NCBI RefSeq assembly: GCF_000716545.1
Contig: NZ_JNWZ01000011.1
Coordinates: 1-64,000, forward strand
From: Kitasatospora phosalacinea
Lineage (GTDB): Bacteria; Actinomycetota; Actinomycetes; Streptomycetales; Streptomycetaceae
Reading direction: 5' to 3'
DNA: 64,000 bases
Shown: positions 55,206-64,000 of the stretch, piece after piece
Position numbering within the stretch: the stretch's first letter is position 1
Layout: each line of letters opens with the position of its first letter
The notes under the pieces: model-generated
Databases searched by the model: none
Told to the model about the DNA's origin: nothing
Seen by the model: the letters and a program-made list of their open reading frames with translations, nothing else
Position numbers and translations under genes: made by a program

Positions 55206-56039
55206 TCAACTCCGCCCGTGCCACCGCCCGTTGTAGTCCTCGGCGGCCCTCAGTACGGCGGCCCGGGCCTCGGCCGGGTCGATCTCCGGCAGGGCGAACA
55301 GGCCCGGCGCGGCGGCCAGGTGACGGTCGTGGTCGTCGTCCCAGCGCCGCACCGTCCAGCCCGGCCAGCGCGCCGGGACGGCCTCCGGCTCGGGGAGGTT
55401 GGTGAGCGTCCACCAGCCGAGCGTGCGGCGCTCCGGGTCGAGGTGCAGGCCCGCGTCGGCGGCCACCTCGCAGTAGCCGAAGTCGGCCGCCCCGTCCAGG
55501 CGTTGCAGCAGTCCGGGGCCCTCCGTGACGGGGTGGCCGCCGATGTCGGCGAGCAGGTGGCAGCGGTCCTGCCCGACCGTCACCACGACGAGCGCCGGCT
55601 CCTCGGCCCCGGTCTCCCACTCCTCGGTGACCAGCGGCGCGGGCACCGGTCGGACGTCCCGGTCGCGGACGGCCTCCGGGTCGAGGCCGAGGTGCCGCAG
55701 CAGGTCGGCGTTGCCGTCGTGGCACCAGCGCAACTCCCAGCCGGGCCAAGCCTCCTGGAGCAGCTCGAAGGTGGCCGCACGCAGCCGGGGGTCGGTGCTC
55801 GGGCCCTCCCAGGCGAAGAACAGCAGCACCCGGCGCGGCAGGTCGACCAGCACCGAGCCCTGGCAGAACACGTCGTCCAGCCAGTACCCGCCGGGTCCGA
55901 GCGCCCGCATCCGTTCGACGGTGCGCGCCGGCCCGGACAGCAGCGCGAGGTCGAGCCCGACGGCTCCGTACCTGTCCACGTACGGCCCGTGCACGGCCCG
56001 GTTCCCGTCCAGCAGTACGTAGTTCGCGCGGTCTCCCAT
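55206..56039 (-). CDS. Hypothetical protein, unknown family (277 aa)
   Basis: The protein begins GDRANYVLLDGNRAVHGPYVDRYGAVGLDLALL and has many Trp and Asp residues. It lacks a signal or membrane segment. Similar proteins in streptomycetes are annotated as hypothetical; I recognise no fold. ATG 56039 is used. It lies upstream-adjacent to nothing on the same strand except the Eis-like gene, 68 bp away. Confidence 0.65.
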   Translation of the reverse strand: MGDRANYVLLDGNRAVHGPYVDRYGAVGLDLALLSGPARTVERMRALGPGGYWLDDVFCQGSVLVDLPRRVLLFFAWEGPSTDPRLRAATFELLQEAWPGWELRWCHDGNADLLRHLGLDPEAVRDRDVRPVPAPLVTEEWETGAEEPALVVVTVGQDRCHLLADIGGHPVTEGPGLLQRLDGAADFGYCEVAADAGLHLDPERRTLGWWTLTNLPEPEAVPARWPGWTVRRWDDDHDRHLAAAPGLFALPEIDPAEARAAVLRAAEDYNGRWHGRS

Positions 56040-56107
56040 GCCCGCCAGCCTGCCCCGGAGACCGCCCCGGCCGCCAGCGCCGTACCGGCGGCCGGGGCGG
56101 AGGCGGG

Positions 56108-57403
56108 TCAGAAACTGTCCGGGTTCCAGGGGGCGCGGGCGGTGCGCAGCAGGGTGTCCGCCCGGGCGGCCGCGTCCGGGGTCAGCTCGGTGAGCAGGGC
56201 GGCGTCGGCGAGGGCCGCCGCGCTGCCGCCGCCTAGGTAGAGGGCGCCGAGCCGGGAGACGTCGAGCGCGAGGTCGGCCCGGTCGTAGGTGGGGGTGACC
56301 CGGCCGGTGCCGTCGGCGGCGCTCTCCAGGGCCCAGCGCCCGGCCGTCCAACCGGCGCGGTCGGTGACGTCCAGCACCAGGCGACCGGGGGCCTCGTAGC
56401 GGCGGGCGGCGAACGCGGCGGGCAGGTCGAGCAGCCGCAGCCAGGTGAAGTCGGCGGCCTCCTCGTGCGGCTTGGCGCCGCGCGGGTCGTTGAGCAGCAG
56501 CGGCAGCACGTCACCGGGGCCGAGGTGCGGGGCGACCACGTGGCGCACCCAGTCGACGGAGAAGGCGAACGTCCAGAGCGCGTTGGCGGTCTTCCGGTCG
56601 AGCGCGATGAAGTCCCGGACGGTCAGCGGGCAGTCCGGGTAGGAGCCGTCCCACTTGTCGTCGACGGTGTAGTTGACCATGCCGGTGAGGGTGCCGTCGG
56701 CGGTGCGGTGGAAGGCGGTGAAGCCCTGCTTCCAGTCGAAGCCGGGCAGGTCGATCTCGCCCGCCCGCAGCCGCCACCAGGCTTCGGGGCGGCCGATCGC
56801 ACCGGGCTGGGTGGGCTGCCAGCGCTCGTGCAGTTCGGGGCCGTGCTTGCGGAACTCCTCCAGGGTCGCGAAGTCGATCCGGTGGCCCTCGTGCACGGGC
56901 AGCCCGGCCCGGACGCCGCCGGAGCGCAGCACGTCGACCCGCCAGCCGGCCAGCGGGGCGGCCGAGCCGAAGCCGAAGCGGCCGTAGATGTTGTGCTCGG
57001 CGGCGATCAGGATCGCGGCGGCCGCACCGCGCTCGCGGGCGGCGGTCAGGTCGTGCCGCATCATGCCGCTGAGCAGGCCGCGCCGGCGGTGGGTGGCGTT
57101 GACCGTGACGCCGGTGATCGCGTCGACCGGCAGCAGCGCCCCGCCGGGCACCGTCAGCCCGGTGTCGAAGCTGCGGAAGGTCGCCACGCAGCGCGGCCGG
57201 CCGCCCGCCGCCGGGCCGTCGTGGTCGAACGCCCCCAGCATCCGCCCCGGCTCGAACAGCAGCTCCCGCCACTCCGTCGCCGGGGCGACGTGCGGACGCA
57301 TGAACCCGAGCGCGACCGCCCGGTCCCAGTCGGCCAGTTCCTCGTGGGTGATCGGCCGGATCTCGATGCCCCGGTCGGGGCCCTGCTGCGCGTCGTTGCC
57401 CAT
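56108..57403 (-). CDS. Eis-like GNAT acetyltransferase
   Basis: The 431-residue protein follows the Eis layout: an N-terminal GNAT domain with GVTVNATHRRRGLLSGMMRHDL at about residues 99-120 (acetyl-CoA loop), a second GNAT-like domain, and a C-terminal sterol-carrier-type domain with PGRLVLDVTDRAGWTAGRWALES. Eis proteins acetylate aminoglycosides and lysines, forming hexamers. ATG 57403 is used; an upstream extension joins the lectin gene and is rejected. Confidence 0.88.
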   Translation of the reverse strand: MGNDAQQGPDRGIEIRPITHEELADWDRAVALGFMRPHVAPATEWRELLFEPGRMLGAFDHDGPAAGGRPRCVATFRSFDTGLTVPGGALLPVDAITGVTVNATHRRRGLLSGMMRHDLTAARERGAAAAILIAAEHNIYGRFGFGSAAPLAGWRVDVLRSGGVRAGLPVHEGHRIDFATLEEFRKHGPELHERWQPTQPGAIGRPEAWWRLRAGEIDLPGFDWKQGFTAFHRTADGTLTGMVNYTVDDKWDGSYPDCPLTVRDFIALDRKTANALWTFAFSVDWVRHVVAPHLGPGDVLPLLLNDPRGAKPHEEAADFTWLRLLDLPAAFAARRYEAPGRLVLDVTDRAGWTAGRWALESAADGTGRVTPTYDRADLALDVSRLGALYLGGGSAAALADAALLTELTPDAAARADTLLRTARAPWNPDSF

Positions 57404-57519
57404 CGAGCCACCGTACGACGGCTTCCCGCCCCCGGGCATCCGGTTTTCCGGCCGGTCGGAGCCGGTGCGGCCCGCGCCCGCACGAACGCGAGCACGGGCG
57501 CGGGCACCGGCCACGGGGC

Positions 57520-58392
57520 CTAGAGGCCCCAGGTACCGCTGGCCCAGAGCACCCGGCCGTCGCGCTGGTAGACCACGAAGTTGCCGTCGTCCTGGAGGAT
57601 GGCGTACGCGCCGGGGTGCCCGCCGGTGTTGGTGGACCAGATCGCGTTCGTCCAGCTGCCGAAGCTCTCCAGCGGGTAGAGCACCAGGTTGCCGTCGTCC
57701 TGCATCCGCAGCGTGGAGCGCTCGTGGCCCCAGGTGTTGGTGGACCAGATCGCCTTGTCGTCGCGCTTGCGGTACATCACGAGGTTCCCGTCCCGCTGGA
57801 GGATCAGCCAGGCCGAGGCCGACTCCGTCCAGGAGCCCGAGAGGATCACGCCCGGCGAGTCCGCCACCCCGGGGCAGAAGGCGGACGGCTCGTCGAAGGT
57901 GCTGGTGCTCCACAGCTTGCCGGGCGTGCCGACGATCAGGAGGGCGCCCGGCAGGATGGACAGGGTGGCGCCCGGCTGCCCCCAGGTGCCGCTGGACCAG
58001 AGCGCACCGCCGGTCTCGGGGCCGCCTCCGGCCTGGTACACCACGAAGTTGCCGTCGTCCTGGAGGAGGCCGTACGCGCCGGGGTGGCCCCAGGTGCCGG
58101 TGCTCCAGATCGGGTGGTTCGGGCCGCCGGTGGAGTTGACCAGGTAGAGCACCAGGTTGCCGTCGGGCTCCATGGTCAGGACGGCCTTCCCGTCCTTCGC
58201 CGCCAGGCTCTGTCCGCCGGTCAGCTTCCAGCCGGCCGTCTGCCGGTCCGCCACCGTGGTCGGCGCGGGCAGCTGGCACTTGGGCGACGGCGCCGCCGGG
58301 TCCGTCGCCGCCTGTGCGGCCGGCACCGTGCCGGCCATCGCCGCGGCGGCCAGCAGACCGGCCGCCGCCGCACGCATCACGCGTCGCCGCAT
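57520..58392 (-). CDS. Secreted B-type (monocot mannose-binding-like) lectin
   Basis: The 290-residue protein has a signal peptide (residues 1-28, RRRVMRAAAAGLLAAAAMAGTVPAAQA). The mature part is two blocks of bulb-lectin repeats with QxDxNxVxY-type sites: EPDGNLVLY at about 76, QDDGNFVVY at about 112, QRDGNLVMY at about 206, QDDGNLVLY at about 236, and a last QDDGNFVVY. WSTGTWGHPG-type turns recur between them. It is divergent from a paralogue 231 bp away. ATG 58392 is used. Confidence 0.9.
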   Translation of the reverse strand: MRRRVMRAAAAGLLAAAAMAGTVPAAQAATDPAAPSPKCQLPAPTTVADRQTAGWKLTGGQSLAAKDGKAVLTMEPDGNLVLYLVNSTGGPNHPIWSTGTWGHPGAYGLLQDDGNFVVYQAGGGPETGGALWSSGTWGQPGATLSILPGALLIVGTPGKLWSTSTFDEPSAFCPGVADSPGVILSGSWTESASAWLILQRDGNLVMYRKRDDKAIWSTNTWGHERSTLRMQDDGNLVLYPLESFGSWTNAIWSTNTGGHPGAYAILQDDGNFVVYQRDGRVLWASGTWGL

Positions 58393-58455
58393 GAGGTTCC
58401 CCCCTCGTGTCACTGCGAATTTTCGTGGGCGAACCTAGCCCGCGCCGGAGACAGC

Positions 58456-58472
58456 GGGAAAAACGTTTCCCC
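58456..58472. promoter_or_regulatory. Palindromic site in the lectin intergenic region
   Basis: GGGAAAAACGTTTCCCC is a near-perfect inverted repeat resembling LacI/GalR-type operators (AAACGTTT core). It is 64-80 bp upstream of the minus-strand lectin start. Confidence 0.55.
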
Positions 58473-58545
58473 GCAGCCCTCTTGGCATCCTCGGCCACGA
58501 TGTCTCCCGGTGCCTCCCGGTGCCCGGCCGCACCGCGCACCGCAG

Positions 58546-58556
58546 AAAACGCTTTT
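58546..58556. promoter_or_regulatory. Second operator-like site upstream of the plus-strand lectin
   Basis: AAAACGCTTTT is an inverted repeat around CGC, similar to the first site and 68-78 bp before the plus-strand lectin start. Confidence 0.45.
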
Positions 58557-58623
58557 GAGCCAAAGTGGCTGACGCATGCTACGTTCACCCGCGAAATTCA
58601 GCGGACGACACCGAGGAGACTCC

Positions 58624-59493
58624 ATGCGACGGCGGGCGATACGTGCAGCGGCGGCCGGTCTGCTGGCCGCGGCGGCGGTGGCCGGCACCGTGCCGGCCGC
58701 ACAGGCGGAGCCGGTGATGCCGACCAGGAAGTGCCAACTGCCCTTCTACCCGTGGGCGGGCCTGGCCGAGCAGACGGCCGGGTGGCGGCTGACCGCCGGC
58801 CAGAGCCTGGTGGCCAAGGACAACGAGTCCATCCTGGTCATGCAGGCCGACGGCAACCTGGTGCTCTCCCTGGTGAACTCCACCGGCGGCCCGAACCACG
58901 AGATCTGGAGCAGCGGTACCTGGGGCCATCCGGGCGCGTACGCCGTCCTCCAGGACGACGGCAACTTCGTGGTGTACCGGGCCGGAGGCGGCCCGGAGAC
59001 CGGTGGTGCGCTCTGGTCCACCGGCACCTGGGGCCTGCCGGGCGCCACCGTGGCCCTCTGGCCCGGCGGCAACCTGATGGTCGGCACCCCCGACCGGACG
59101 TGGCGCACCTACACCGCCGAAGAACCGTCCGCCCTCTGCCCGGGAGTGGACGGCGCGACGGACGAGCTCCGCCAGGGCTCCTGGGCGCAGTCGGCCTCGG
59201 TCTGGCTGGTCGTCCAGCCGGACGGGAACGTCGTGCTGTACCGCAAGCGCGACGACAAGGCGATCTGGTCCACCGGCACCTGGGGTCACAGCAACTCCGT
59301 GCTGCGGATGCAGGCCGATGGGAACCTGGCCGTCTACCCGGTGGAGAGCTACGGCAGGTGGGACAGGTCCCTCTGGGCCAGCGGTACTTGGGGCCACCCG
59401 GGCGCGTATGCCGTCCTCCAGGACGACGGCAACCTCGTCATCTACCAGCGCGACGGCCAGGCGATCTGGGCCACCGGCACCTGGGGACAGTGA
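58624..59493 (+). CDS. Secreted B-type lectin, paralogue of the divergent gene
   Basis: The 289-residue protein has a near-identical signal peptide (RRRAIRAAAAGLLAAAAVAGTVPAAQA) and the same repeat layout: QADGNLVLS, QDDGNFVVY, QPDGNVVLY, QADGNLAVY and QDDGNLVIY. Long stretches match its neighbour, such as NSTGGPNH and YRKRDDKAIWST, so it arose by inverted duplication. The first site ends in Ser instead of Tyr, which may affect sugar binding there. ATG 58624 follows GAGGAGACTCC. Confidence 0.9.
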   Translation: MRRRAIRAAAAGLLAAAAVAGTVPAAQAEPVMPTRKCQLPFYPWAGLAEQTAGWRLTAGQSLVAKDNESILVMQADGNLVLSLVNSTGGPNHEIWSSGTWGHPGAYAVLQDDGNFVVYRAGGGPETGGALWSTGTWGLPGATVALWPGGNLMVGTPDRTWRTYTAEEPSALCPGVDGATDELRQGSWAQSASVWLVVQPDGNVVLYRKRDDKAIWSTGTWGHSNSVLRMQADGNLAVYPVESYGRWDRSLWASGTWGHPGAYAVLQDDGNLVIYQRDGQAIWATGTWGQ

Positions 59494-59578
59494 CCGCCGC
59501 GGACCTGGGCCGACGCCCCCGCCCGCCCGAGCGGGCGGGCGTTCAAGCGCGGGCGGGCGCTCAGGGGCGGGCGGGCGT

Positions 59579-60865
59579 TCAGGGCCGGGCGTAGAAGTCC
59601 GGGCGGCCCATGATCCACAGGCTGGCCTGCTTGATGGCCGCACCGGGGCGGGGGGCCTCGATCATCTGGTCGTCGCCGAGGTAGATGGCGACGTGGTAGA
59701 TGTCCGCCGCGCGGCCGGTCTTGGTCCAGAACACCAAGTCCCCGGGCCGGAGTTGGGCGTAGCTGACCGGGGTGGACTCGGCGTACTGGTCGGCGGCGAA
59801 GTGGGTCAGGCTCTTGCCGCCGCGGCGCCAGGCCATCATGGTCAGGCCGGAGCAGTCGTAGCCCTGCGGGCCCTCGCCGCCCCAGATGTAGGGCAGTCCG
59901 ACGACGGAGCGGGCGAAGGCCAGGGCGGCCGCGGAGCCGCCCGCCGACCAGGCGCTCTCGCGCTGCTGCGGGGCGGCGTGGTGCCGGGCGGCCTCCTCGG
60001 CGGCGGCCCGCTGCTCCGCCTCGGCCTGGGCGCGGCGGGCGGCCTCCTCGGCCTCGCGGGCGGCGATCGCGGCCAGCGCCTCCTGCCGCTGCCGTTCGAG
60101 TTCGACGGTGGTGTCGCGGGCGGCGGCGAGTTCGGCGAGCAGGGTCTCCCGGCGGGCGGCGGTCTCGGCGACCTTGGCCTGCTGCTCGGTGACGCGCCGC
60201 TGGGCCTGCTCCTTGGCGGTGCGGACCGCCCCGGCGGCCGCTCGGGCGGCGGACTCGGCGGCGCGGGCCTCGTCGGCGGCGCGGGCGGCGGCCTTCGCGG
60301 TGGAGGTGGCGTCGTCGAGGATCTGCCTGGTCCGGGCGCCGGCGGTGCCGATGGCGGCGGCCCGGCCGGACAGCGGGGCGGTGCCGCGCGAGTCCAGCAG
60401 GGCGTCGACGGCCGAGAGTTGGGGGGTGGCGCCCTGCCGGTAGATCTCGGCGAGCAGTTCGGCGGCCCGGTCGGCGGCTTCGGTCCGGTCCGCTTCGGCG
60501 GCGGTCGAGCGCGCGGCGGCGGCCCGGGACGCCTGCTCGGCCCGGCCGAGCCGGACGAGCGCGCCGTTGTACGCCTCCACCGCCTGTTCGGCGGCCTGCC
60601 CGGCCTGCTCCGCCTCCCGCCGGGCGGCGGCGAGTCCCGCTTCGACGGCGGCGGCGTCGGCGGCCTTGGCGTCCGCGTCGGCCCGGGCCCGGCCGACGTC
60701 CTCCGCGGAGGGGAAGCCGGGCTGCGGGTCGTCGGCGGGCCGGTCGGCTCCGGGTGCGGCGGCGGGCGCCGCGGGGGCGTTCGCGGCAGGGGCGTTCGCG
60801 GCGGGGAGCAGGGCGAGCAGGGCGGCGGTGGCGAGGAGGAGGGTGGGCAGGAGCCTGCGCGGCAT
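59579..60865 (-). CDS. NlpC/P60 peptidoglycan endopeptidase (C40)
   Basis: The 428-residue exported enzyme has a signal peptide (about 1-26), a long coiled-coil region (about 50-300, RAEQASRAAAARSTAAEADRTEAADR), and a C-terminal NlpC/P60 domain (about 315-428) with the catalytic Cys in GYDCSGL (about residue 338) and the His in YHVAIYLGDDQM. It cuts stem peptides of peptidoglycan, like streptomycete Rpf/RipA-type hydrolases. ATG 60865 is used. Confidence 0.92.
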   Translation of the reverse strand: MPRRLLPTLLLATAALLALLPAANAPAANAPAAPAAAPGADRPADDPQPGFPSAEDVGRARADADAKAADAAAVEAGLAAARREAEQAGQAAEQAVEAYNGALVRLGRAEQASRAAAARSTAAEADRTEAADRAAELLAEIYRQGATPQLSAVDALLDSRGTAPLSGRAAAIGTAGARTRQILDDATSTAKAAARAADEARAAESAARAAAGAVRTAKEQAQRRVTEQQAKVAETAARRETLLAELAAARDTTVELERQRQEALAAIAAREAEEAARRAQAEAEQRAAAEEAARHHAAPQQRESAWSAGGSAAALAFARSVVGLPYIWGGEGPQGYDCSGLTMMAWRRGGKSLTHFAADQYAESTPVSYAQLRPGDLVFWTKTGRAADIYHVAIYLGDDQMIEAPRPGAAIKQASLWIMGRPDFYARP

Positions 60866-61125
60866 GACGGTCCCCTCTCGGCGGGCGGCGAGCGACGGCG
60901 GGTGCCGGTGACGGTCTCTGACGACCAGCCGGACATCCCATGAGGTGATCATTCGGTCACGCACCGCAAGATTCTCAGACCCGGCGGTGGCTCAGTGCCA
61001 TCGCCATGCGGCCGCGCGGGTGAGATGTCGGATTGTCCGAACGGGCCTGTGCGCCGAGCGGCCGGGGCGTCCGAGGACCTCGCGGACCGCCGCGCCCGGC
61101 CCTGCCGCCCTCGTCGGCCCCCGGG

Positions 61126-62127
61126 TCAGCGCACCCGCCCCGAGGGCCGCCCCGGCCCGGTCGCGGTGGTCCGCGGCCGCCCGGCCCGGACGGTGCGCCG
61201 CCGCCGCTGGGCCCGGGCCCGCCGCGCCGGGTCGCCGTGCGCGGCACCGGCCCCGGCCGCCCCGCCCGCACCCCCGTACCCGCCGCTCCCCGCGCCGACC
61301 GCGCCCCGCCCGGGGCGGCGCCGGTGGGCCAGCGCCCGGGCGGCCATCCGCTCGGCCACCGCCTGCGCCTTCGGGTGCCCGGCCGGAACCTTGTCGGGCG
61401 CCCCGGCGATCAGGTCGAACAGCCAGGTGCGGGCCCGGTCCGTCCGCGCGTGCAGCCGCCGCTCGCGCCGGGTCGCGCGCGCCATCCGCCGGGGGCGTCC
61501 GGTGTAGCGCCAGCGCGCCCACGGGCTGCCGGGGCGGGCCAGCCGGATCGCGCCGATCCAGGACAGGCCGGGCACCATGATGCCGAGCAGTCCCGTCCAG
61601 ACCTTGCCCTTGAGCAGCGCGACCAGGCAGACCAGCGCGTTGATCCCGATCACCGCGACCAGCCCCCAGCGGGTGTCCTGCCCGGGCACGACGCCGAGCG
61701 GCACGTAGCCGGTGAGCAGCAGTGCGGTGAGCAGGATGCCGAGGATCACCGCGTCCACCGACTTGCGGCCCTGTTCGCTCCAGTACACGTCGTCCAGGTG
61801 CAGGATCAGCGCGAACTCGTCCAGCACCAGCCCGCAGCCGATGCCGAAGGAGAGGCCGAACCAGTCGGTCCAGGGGTGCCCGCCGTCGGTGGCGAAGGTG
61901 CCGATGCCGCCGAGCAGCAGGAAGCCCAGGCCGAACACCATGTGGTGGATGTGCAGGCCGCCGGGGGTGATGTTGCCGGGCCACCAGCGCACCTGGGCGC
62001 GGATCATCCGGGTGCTGAACCGGATGAACGCGAAGGAGGCGATGAACCCGACCAGCAGCAGGAACAGCGGCTGCTTGTGGGCGTCCACGATGTGGTGGCG
62101 GTAGCCGTCCAGCAGTGCACTGATCAT
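61126..62127 (-). CDS. Conserved actinobacterial integral membrane protein
   Basis: The 333-residue protein has about five hydrophobic segments in its first 215 residues. His-rich motifs HKQPLF, GGLHIHHMVFGLG and GLVLDEFALILHLDDVYW could bind a metal or act catalytically. The basic, Arg/Gly-rich C-terminus is probably cytoplasmic. It begins 37 bp downstream of the ThrE-type gene stop on the same strand. ATG 62127 is used. Confidence 0.75.
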   Translation of the reverse strand: MISALLDGYRHHIVDAHKQPLFLLLVGFIASFAFIRFSTRMIRAQVRWWPGNITPGGLHIHHMVFGLGFLLLGGIGTFATDGGHPWTDWFGLSFGIGCGLVLDEFALILHLDDVYWSEQGRKSVDAVILGILLTALLLTGYVPLGVVPGQDTRWGLVAVIGINALVCLVALLKGKVWTGLLGIMVPGLSWIGAIRLARPGSPWARWRYTGRPRRMARATRRERRLHARTDRARTWLFDLIAGAPDKVPAGHPKAQAVAERMAARALAHRRRPGRGAVGAGSGGYGGAGGAAGAGAAHGDPARRARAQRRRRTVRAGRPRTTATGPGRPSGRVR

Positions 62128-62163
62128 CGGGCGGTGCCTCTTCTTGCAGGGGGTGGCGCGGGG

Positions 62164-63885
62164 TCAGAAGCCGCGGGTGCGTTTCGCCGCCCGGCGCGGG
62201 ATCAGCGCGTGCGGGGTGTCCCGGTCGCTCGCGCCGGGGTTCTTCAGGAACAGCCGGGCCACCTCGCCGCCGAGGTTGACGCCGATCGCCAGCGCCAGTG
62301 CCAGCGCGACCGCCCGGGAGGCGGAGACCAGCCCGGACGCGGGGTGGCCCTGGGCGAAGGCCAGCATGCCGAGGTACAGCGCCGAACCGGGCATCAGCGG
62401 ACCGATCGCGGCGGTGACGTACGGCAGCGCGGAGGCCGCCCGGTAGCGGGCCAGCAGCTGTCCGAACAGGCCGACCAGACCGGCCGCGAGGCCGGTGGCG
62501 ACGATCGGCGAGACGTCCGCGTTGTTGGTCAGCACGCCGAACACGGACCAGCCGACGGCCGCGTTTATCACCACCATCGGCAGCGAGTGCCGCTCGGTCT
62601 GCAGCAGCATCGCGAAGGCCAGCGCCAGCACCATCGCGGCGACCAGCTGGACGGGCGGGTTGGTGCTGCCGCCCAGGCTCTCGTCCGGCCGCAGCCTGGC
62701 GTTGTAGTTGACGCCGACGTACAGCACCAGCATCACGCCGATGACGATGCCCGCGATCAGGTACACCACCTCCAGCAGCCGGGCCGCGGCGGTGATGTAG
62801 AAGCCGGTCAGGCCGTCCTGGACGGCGGCGACCATGGCCCGGCCGGGCAGCAGCGCGAACAGCCCACCGGTGATCACCACCGAGCCGCGCAGGTGCAGTT
62901 CGTTGAAGGACAGCAGGATGCCGCAGAGCGCGGCGGGCATCGCGGCGACCACGAACTGGTAGAACTCGGGCAGCCCGCGGCGGGCGATCGCCGAGGCCAG
63001 CCGGTCGCCGACCACGGCGGTGGTGAACGCGGAGACGAACACCAGCCAGGCCGTGGAGTCGATCCGCCCGCCGACCAGGAAGGACGCCGCCCCGGCCAGC
63101 AGCCCGGTGGCCAGCGCCATCAGCCACGCCGGGTAGGGGTGCCGGTTGCGGCGGATCCCGGCCAGCCGCCGGTACGCGTCGTTGACGCTGACCCGCTCGG
63201 CGGTGATGTCGGCGACCAGCTCGTACACGGCGGCCAGCCGGGTGTAGTCGGAGGTGCGGCGGCGCACCACCCGGTCCGCGGTGACCGGCGGGTCGATCAG
63301 CGAGGGCTGGTGCGAGATCGAGATCAGCGTGAAGGTGACCTGCGGTTCGCAGTGGTCGAGCCGGTACGCGTGGGCGATGCCGAGCATCGCGGCCTCCACG
63401 TCCTCGGCGGCCTCGCCGCTGGCCAGCAGCAGTTCGCCGATCCGCAGCGAGAGGTCGAGGACGCGCGGCACGTTGCGCTGGGCCTGCGCGCCGGCCGAGG
63501 GGTGCAGTTCGCGCGGGGTGCGCTCGAACGCCGGGCGCTCGGCCATCGGCGTCCGCAGCAGGGTGCGCATCCGGTCCGGCCAGGGGGCGTCGCCGGGGGC
63601 GCCCTTGTGCAGCTCGGCCAGGTCGATGCCGTGGGACGGGGTGTAGCCGGCCGCGTTCCACTCCTCGGGCGTCAGGGTGTCCTGGGCCAGCGGGCCGCGG
63701 CGGGGCCGGACGGCCTCGGTGGCCTCGGGCCCCGGTTGGCGGCCGAGCAGCCCCTCGGTCTGCACCGGCTCCGGCGCGTGCGGCACGCTGACGGCCCGTC
63801 CGATCGGCGGCGCGTCCGGTCCGAGCAGACCCTCGGTGGGCGGCGCTTCCTGCGCCGGCGCGCCCTCCGGCTCGCGATCGGACAC
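62164..63885 (-). CDS. ThrE-type threonine/serine exporter
   Basis: The 573-residue protein has a long soluble start (about 1-260) with LLLASGEAAEDVEAAMLGIAHAYRL, the ThrE_1 cytoplasmic pattern, and about ten hydrophobic helices from about 270. Both halves (DUF1212 and ThrE-2) are present, as in single-chain ThrE of Corynebacterium. GTG 63885 follows GGAGGAAG; an upstream reading to 63996 lacks a ribosome site. It probably exports threonine/serine. Confidence 0.9.
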   Translation of the reverse strand: MSDREPEGAPAQEAPPTEGLLGPDAPPIGRAVSVPHAPEPVQTEGLLGRQPGPEATEAVRPRRGPLAQDTLTPEEWNAAGYTPSHGIDLAELHKGAPGDAPWPDRMRTLLRTPMAERPAFERTPRELHPSAGAQAQRNVPRVLDLSLRIGELLLASGEAAEDVEAAMLGIAHAYRLDHCEPQVTFTLISISHQPSLIDPPVTADRVVRRRTSDYTRLAAVYELVADITAERVSVNDAYRRLAGIRRNRHPYPAWLMALATGLLAGAASFLVGGRIDSTAWLVFVSAFTTAVVGDRLASAIARRGLPEFYQFVVAAMPAALCGILLSFNELHLRGSVVITGGLFALLPGRAMVAAVQDGLTGFYITAAARLLEVVYLIAGIVIGVMLVLYVGVNYNARLRPDESLGGSTNPPVQLVAAMVLALAFAMLLQTERHSLPMVVINAAVGWSVFGVLTNNADVSPIVATGLAAGLVGLFGQLLARYRAASALPYVTAAIGPLMPGSALYLGMLAFAQGHPASGLVSASRAVALALALAIGVNLGGEVARLFLKNPGASDRDTPHALIPRRAAKRTRGF

Positions 63886-64000
63886 GGTACTTCCTCCACC
63901 ACCCCGGCCGCCCGCCCGGTCGGGGCCGCCTCCTGGCCTCCACCTTGCCCGATCGGCGGCGCGGGTGCGAACAGCGTCTGACGTGGGCCGCGCCACCCGG
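63886..64000. other. Window end, upstream region of the exporter gene
   Basis: This 115-bp stretch should hold the promoter of the exporter. I see no other feature in it. Confidence 0.4.

Noticed and set aside
60866..61125. A ydaO-type (c-di-AMP) riboswitch before the NlpC/P60 gene
   Set aside because: Such switches are common upstream of cell-wall hydrolases in streptomycetes, but I could not find the conserved segments here.
61033..63981. 982-residue plus-strand reading frame opposite the membrane protein and exporter genes
   Set aside because: Composition is dominated by Gly/Ala/Arg/Gln/His, and the opposite strand has two coherent membrane proteins.

Overview
The window is very G+C-rich DNA from a filamentous actinomycete of the Streptomycetaceae (Streptomyces or Kitasatospora type). 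The support is the MshA step of mycothiol synthesis, MsiK, CarD, a phoU/phoR/phoP group with a PHO box, frequent GTG starts and strong G+C-rich hairpins between genes. The central order (gpmA, phoU, phoR-phoP, lipoprotein, carD, ispD-ispF, cysS, rlmB, msiK) resembles the core-chromosome segment of Streptomyces coelicolor, so most of the window is ordinary core genome with two accessory stretches.

Region 1 (1-3.1 kb) starts with the last codons of a probable transposase. It is followed by a Family 2B encapsulin operon on the minus strand: a shell protein carrying a cyclic-nucleotide-binding-like domain, then a polyprenyl diphosphate synthase of the known cargo type, with a hairpin between them. 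A block of 22-bp repeats lies upstream of the shell gene. Region 2 (3.1-7.7 kb) holds an orphan ATP-grasp enzyme, an Ogt-type DNA repair protein, a ClC chloride channel and a membrane protein.

Region 3 (about 7.7-14.4 kb) is a degraded island. It runs from a broken AfsR/NB-ARC fragment to the C-terminal end of a tyrosine integrase beside tRNA-Thr(UGU). It holds an XRE/TPR regulator coupled to a methyltransferase, a frameshifted histidine-kinase-like ATPase, and a tight operon of a 46-residue peptide, a JmjC-type oxygenase, a frameshifted aldo/keto reductase and an aminoglycoside-phosphotransferase-like kinase. The peptide plus tailoring enzymes look like a small, partly decayed peptide-modification locus. 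This is the best candidate here for an undescribed system.

Region 4 (14.4-35.4 kb) is core: msiK, a sugar nucleotidyltransferase, a DoxX protein, rlmB, cysS, ispF/ispD, carD, the phosphate two-component system divergent from phoU across a PHO box, a Cys-rich peptide, an LPMO, gpmA, an MFS carrier, mshA and a methyltransferase. Region 5 (35.5-48.4 kb) has a macrodomain protein, a PP2C phosphatase, the HTH/HbhA-like/DUF2516 trio also found in mycobacteria, two hydrolases, a SNF2 helicase followed by a truncated partner, a MoxR ATPase with a VWA/HExxH partner, and a YceI protein. Region 6 (48.4-64 kb) has LysR/MFS, GNAT/TetR and ECF sigma genes, an Eis-like acetyltransferase, two divergent paralogous B-type lectins, an NlpC/P60 peptidase, a membrane protein and a ThrE-type exporter.

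All identifications come from reading the sequence; no database search was run.
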